Source: Cryomorphaceae bacterium BACL11 MAG-121001-bin54
GTDB taxonomy: Bacteria > Bacteroidota > Bacteroidia > Flavobacteriales > BACL11
Assembly (NCBI GenBank): GCA_905182255.1
Contig: CAJJAH010000001.1
Coordinates: 124,001-188,000, forward strand
Direction of reading: 5' to 3'
DNA length: 64,000 bases
This document shows positions 61,290 to 64,000 of this stretch, piece by piece (within the stretch, counting starts at the first letter, position 1; the number at the start of each line of letters is the position of its first letter). Under the pieces are notes generated by a model that was not told the origin of the DNA, searched no databases, and was given only the letters and a program-made list of their open reading frames with translations. Made by a program: the position numbers and the translations under genes.

Positions 61290-61991
61290 ATGTCAATCAA
61301 CATTAATAAAGTCAATAAATTTTATGGAAATCAGCAAGCACTGACTAATGTTTCCTTTTCGCTGAACAAAGGGGAGATAGTCGGATTCCTTGGCCCTAAT
61401 GGAGCTGGGAAATCTACCTTAATGAAAATTATAACTTGCTATTTAGAACAAGACAGTGGTAAAGTTCAAGTTTGTGATTTGGATACTATAGAGCAAAACT
61501 TAAAAGTAAAAGCAAAAATTGGTTACCTGCCAGAAAACAATCCGCTTTATACTCACATGTACATTAAAGAATACCTAACTTTTGTTGGTAGAATTTATAA
61601 AGTTGAAAATCTTAATAACCGTGTTACTGAAATTATTCAACAAACAGGTTTAACCGCTGAACAAAACAAAAAGATTGATGAACTTTCAAAAGGATTTAAA
61701 CAAAGAGTTGGTTTGGCTGCAGCCCTAATTCACAATCCTGAAATTCTAATTCTTGATGAACCTACAACAGGCTTGGATCCTAATCAATTGTTAGAAATAA
61801 GAAATCTGATAAAAGAAATAGGAAGGGATAAAACTGTACTACTTTCCACACATATTATGCAAGAAGTAGATAAAATGTGTAACCGAGTAATTATTATCAA
61901 TAAAGGTAAAATTGTAGATGATAAATTGATTTCCAACTATCAGAAAAATAATATTGACTTAGAAGAACATTTCAGGAAATTAACTAGTTAG
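61290..61991 (+). CDS. gldA: GldA-like ABC transporter ATP-binding protein
   Basis: 233 residues. Walker A is GPNGAGKST (about 35-43), the signature LSKGFKQRVGLAAALIHNPE, Walker B ILILDEPTTGLDPNQ and the H-loop STHIMQE. The SINKVNKFYGNQQALTNVSF and YLPENNPLYTHMYIKEYL segments resemble gliding-motility GldA closely. GldA proteins are usually ~300 residues; this one stops shortly after the ATPase core (NIDLEEHFRKLTS), lacking ~65 residues. Its membrane partners GldF and GldG are not in the window. It may act with them in gliding, or as another export ATPase of this type. Confidence 0.85.
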   Translation: MSININKVNKFYGNQQALTNVSFSLNKGEIVGFLGPNGAGKSTLMKIITCYLEQDSGKVQVCDLDTIEQNLKVKAKIGYLPENNPLYTHMYIKEYLTFVGRIYKVENLNNRVTEIIQQTGLTAEQNKKIDELSKGFKQRVGLAAALIHNPEILILDEPTTGLDPNQLLEIRNLIKEIGRDKTVLLSTHIMQEVDKMCNRVIIINKGKIVDDKLISNYQKNNIDLEEHFRKLTS

Positions 61992-62044
61992 AAAAATACC
62001 CAATAAATAAAAAATAAAAATAACAGCAATTTTATAAAATTTTA

Positions 62045-62052
62045 TAAATTTG
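62045..62052 (+). promoter_or_regulatory. -7 element of the metK promoter
   Basis: TAAATTTG, a perfect TAnnTTTG, ends nine bases before the 5' arm of the SAM-II-like aptamer. A transcript starting a few bases later would carry the whole aptamer at its 5' end. The -33 half is not clear. Confidence 0.6.
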
Positions 62053-62057
62053 CAAAG

Positions 62058-62110
62058 TAAAGTGGATAGATTTGGCCTATTGCAACCACTGAAAAAAATG
62101 CTAAAACAGT
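62058..62110 (+). ncRNA. SAM-II-like riboswitch in the metK leader
   Basis: P1 pairs AGUGG (62061-62065) with CCACU (62086-62090). The loop contains GAUUUGGCCUAUUGCA, very close to the SAM-II loop GAUUUAACCGUAUUGCA recalled from the metX aptamer, and after an A-rich linker comes UGCUAAAACAG, matching the conserved GCUAAAA. The pseudoknot can form GCA-UGC and CU-AG pairs at the expected places, although it is weaker than in metX. It ends 62 bases before the metK ATG. No terminator is seen downstream, so control of translation is more likely. SAM-II is known in Alphaproteobacteria and some Bacteroidota; metK makes SAM, so feedback is logical. Confidence 0.78.
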
Positions 62111-62172
62111 ATTTCCTTTAGCGCTTATTCGCCAAATCTTCCTTAATAAAAATTAAACTTAAAATTAAGAAG

Positions 62173-63432
62173 ATGTCATATTATTTCACATCAGAGTCCG
62201 TCTCAGAAGGACACCCAGACAAAGTAGCAGACCAAATTTCGGATGCATTATTAGACAATTTTTTAGCCCAAGATCCCCACTCAAAAGTAGCATGTGAAAC
62301 ACTAGTAACTACAGGACTAACAGTACTAAGTGGAGAGGTAAAAACAGAAGGCTATGTTGATGTGCAAAAAGTAGCGCGCGGGGTAATCCGTAAGATTGGA
62401 TATATAAAATCAGAATATCAATTTGATGCTGATAGTTGTGGTGTTATTTCAGCAATACACGAACAATCTGCTGATATTAGACAAGGAGTAGTTGAGGGAG
62501 AAGGTCTGAATAAAGAGCAAGGTGCAGGTGACCAAGGAATGATGTTTGGATATGCAACAAATGAAACTGAAAATTTGATGCCATTGGCCTTAGATATTTC
62601 TCACAAAATATTGATTGAATTAGCAGCAATTCGTAAAGCAGGAAAAGAAATGACTTACCTGCGTCCAGACTCCAAGTCCCAAGTTACTTTAGAGTACAAT
62701 GATGACCACACTCCTAAAAGAATTACAGATATTGTTGTTTCTACGCAACATGATGATTTTGCAGATGAAAAACCAATGCAACAACAAATTGAATCTGATG
62801 TAAGAAACTTATTGATCCCCAAAATTAGAGCACAGTTATCTATTGAAAATTCGGCTTTATTTGGAGAAGAAAAATACCATGTAAACCCTACTGGAAAATT
62901 TGTAATTGGAGGTCCTCACGGAGATACAGGATTAACTGGAAGAAAAATTATTGTAGATACCTATGGAGGGAAAGGAGCACATGGTGGTGGTGCTTTTTCA
63001 GGAAAAGACCCAAGTAAAGTTGACCGTTCGGCAGCTTATGCTACTCGTCATATTGCAAAAAACCTAGTAGCAGCTGGTGTAGCTGAGCGTATATTGGTAC
63101 AAGTAAGTTATGCTATTGGTGTAGCTGAGCCAATGGGAATTTTTGTGGACACATATGGAACTTCAAAATTAAATTTAAAAGATGGTAAGATTGCTGAAAT
63201 AGTAAAAGAAATGCCTTGCTTCAACTTGAAACCAGCTTCAATTATCAGCCGTTTAAAGTTGAAAAATCCTATTTATTCAGAAACTGCAGCTTATGGACAC
63301 ATGGGAAGAAAATCTGAAACTAAAATCGTTAAATTTTTAGTTGGAAAGGAAGAAAAAGAATTTGAAGTAGAAACTTTTACTTGGGAGAAATTAGATTGCC
63401 AAGAAGAAGTGAAATCTGCTTTTGGATTATAA
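62173..63432 (+). CDS. metK: S-adenosylmethionine synthetase
   Basis: 419 residues, longer than E. coli MetK (384). Motifs: [36 protein letters not shown] (the ATP-binding signature), and [20 protein letters not shown]. It makes SAM from methionine and ATP. A ~30-residue C-terminal extension ([20 protein letters not shown]) lies beyond the usual end. The gene is preceded by a SAM-II-like aptamer and followed by a strong hairpin. Confidence 0.98.
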   Translation: MSYYFTSESVSEGHPDKVADQISDALLDNFLAQDPHSKVACETLVTTGLTVLSGEVKTEGYVDVQKVARGVIRKIGYIKSEYQFDADSCGVISAIHEQSADIRQGVVEGEGLNKEQGAGDQGMMFGYATNETENLMPLALDISHKILIELAAIRKAGKEMTYLRPDSKSQVTLEYNDDHTPKRITDIVVSTQHDDFADEKPMQQQIESDVRNLLIPKIRAQLSIENSALFGEEKYHVNPTGKFVIGGPHGDTGLTGRKIIVDTYGGKGAHGGGAFSGKDPSKVDRSAAYATRHIAKNLVAAGVAERILVQVSYAIGVAEPMGIFVDTYGTSKLNLKDGKIAEIVKEMPCFNLKPASIISRLKLKNPIYSETAAYGHMGRKSETKIVKFLVGKEEKEFEVETFTWEKLDCQEEVKSAFGL

Positions 63433-63450
63433 TATAAAAATATTATAAAC

Positions 63451-63478
63451 AAAAAGCCAAGCAAATGCTTGGCTTTTT
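63451..63478. terminator. Bidirectional terminator between metK and lpd
   Basis: The arms 63451-63463 and 63466-63478 pair perfectly (GCCAAGC core with A/T flanks) around a small loop, with A's on one side and T's on the other. It lies 18 bases after metK and 33 bases after lpd in the opposite direction, so it can serve both converging genes. Confidence 0.92.
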
Positions 63479-63511
63479 TATATCAAAATTACTCGTTATC
63501 AGCAGTAATCT

Positions 63512-64000
63512 CTAAATATGTATTACCTCATCATAAGCATCAGCAACTGCTTCCATAACCGCTTCACTCATTGTTGGATGAGGGTGAATAGCTTTCAATA
63601 CTTCATGCCCTGTAGTTTCTAATTTACGAGCAACTACTGCTTCAGCAATCAATTCTGTAACATTATATCCTATCATATGGCAACCTAACCACTCTCCATA
63701 TTTAGCATCAAAAATAACTTTTACAAAACCATCTTTATGTCCAGCTGCAGATGCTTTTCCAGATGCTGTAAAAGGAAATTTACCAACTTTAATTTCATAT
63801 CCTGCTTCTTTTGCAGCTGCTTCAGTCATTCCTACTGATGCAATCTCAGGACTAGCATAAGTACAACCAGGAATATTTCCATAATCAATCGGTTCAGGCT
63901 TTTGACCAGCAATTTTCTCGACACAAGTAATTCCTTCAGCTGACGCAACATGAGCAAGTGACTGATTTGGTAATACATCACCAATTGCATGATATCCACT
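63512..64000 (-). CDS. lpd: Dihydrolipoyl dehydrogenase, 3' part (continues beyond the window)
   Basis: The frame is open to the right edge (last readable codons SGYHAIGDVLPNQSLAHVAS), so the methionine at 63829 is internal. About 162 C-terminal residues are visible: the FAD-binding GDV segment followed by the dimerisation domain, with the PGCTYASPEIASVGMTE motif and the catalytic base histidine in AIHPHPTMSEAVMEA. It reoxidises dihydrolipoamide in the pyruvate and 2-oxoglutarate dehydrogenase complexes and possibly the glycine cleavage system. Confidence 0.95.
   Translation of the reverse strand, partial: SGYHAIGDVLPNQSLAHVASAEGITCVEKIAGQKPEPIDYGNIPGCTYASPEIASVGMTEAAAKEAGYEIKVGKFPFTASGKASAAGHKDGFVKVIFDAKYGEWLGCHMIGYNVTELIAEAVVARKLETTGHEVLKAIHPHPTMSEAVMEAVADAYDEVIHI

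Overview
The window is AT-rich chromosomal DNA from a member of the Bacteroidota, most likely a flavobacterium-like lineage (order Flavobacteriales). The support is the type IX secretion (T9SS) C-terminal domains, SprB-type repeat adhesins, a GldA-like ATPase, a TonB-dependent receptor, ribosomal protein L36 without its zinc ligands, the near absence of Shine-Dalgarno sequences, and repeated Bacteroidota-type -7 elements (TAnnTTTG) upstream of genes. No phage, insertion sequence, CRISPR array, tRNA or rRNA gene was seen, and no gene-free stretch exceeds 300 bases.

Layout. 1-10418 (+): the end of a MarR regulator, then a fatty-acid beta-oxidation operon with the core order of Bacillus fadN-fadA-fadE but with a phosphoenolpyruvate synthase inserted, followed by a short-chain dehydrogenase and a class-3-like aldehyde dehydrogenase. 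10440-11678 (+): an RhlE-type RNA helicase. 11662-17131 (-): UbiD-family decarboxylase, citrate synthase, enolase and carA. 17207-34706 (-): a continuous str-S10-spc-alpha ribosomal superoperon from rpsL to rplQ, including fusA, secY, map, infA, rpmJ and rpoA; rpmD and rpmJ are short genes identified here directly from the sequence. 34913-48180 (-): three giant secreted repeat proteins. 48392-53559: uvrD/pcrA-type helicase, ribF, atpD-atpC. 53626-57962: a papain-like lipoprotein, a TonB-dependent receptor, a MazG-like pyrophosphohydrolase, dtd and rsgA. 58021-61259 (+): two T9SS-exported proteins, the second with a CotH kinase domain. 61290-64000: gldA-like ATPase, metK behind a SAM-II-like riboswitch, and the 3' part of lpd.

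How the genes work together. The first block would take fatty aldehydes or acids to acetyl-CoA and couple this to gluconeogenesis through PEP synthase; citrate synthase and enolase lie in the next block. The central block builds the translation apparatus. The adhesin block and the T9SS cargo around 58-61 kb belong to the cell-surface and gliding lifestyle of this phylum, although no T9SS core gene lies in the window.

The most unusual features are: (1) a 2957-bp, indel-free, almost identical segment shared by the first and third adhesin genes, flanked on both sides by diverged homologous sequence, as a recent gene-conversion tract would be; (2) a SAM-II-like aptamer directly in front of metK; (3) the same TATCTTT(A/G)-N4-ATG arrangement at three genes, which suggests leaderless transcripts; (4) a five-copy in-frame 18-bp repeat in the tail of ribosomal protein L17; and (5) PEP synthase inside a beta-oxidation operon. 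No clearly new multi-gene system was identified; these are the best leads.
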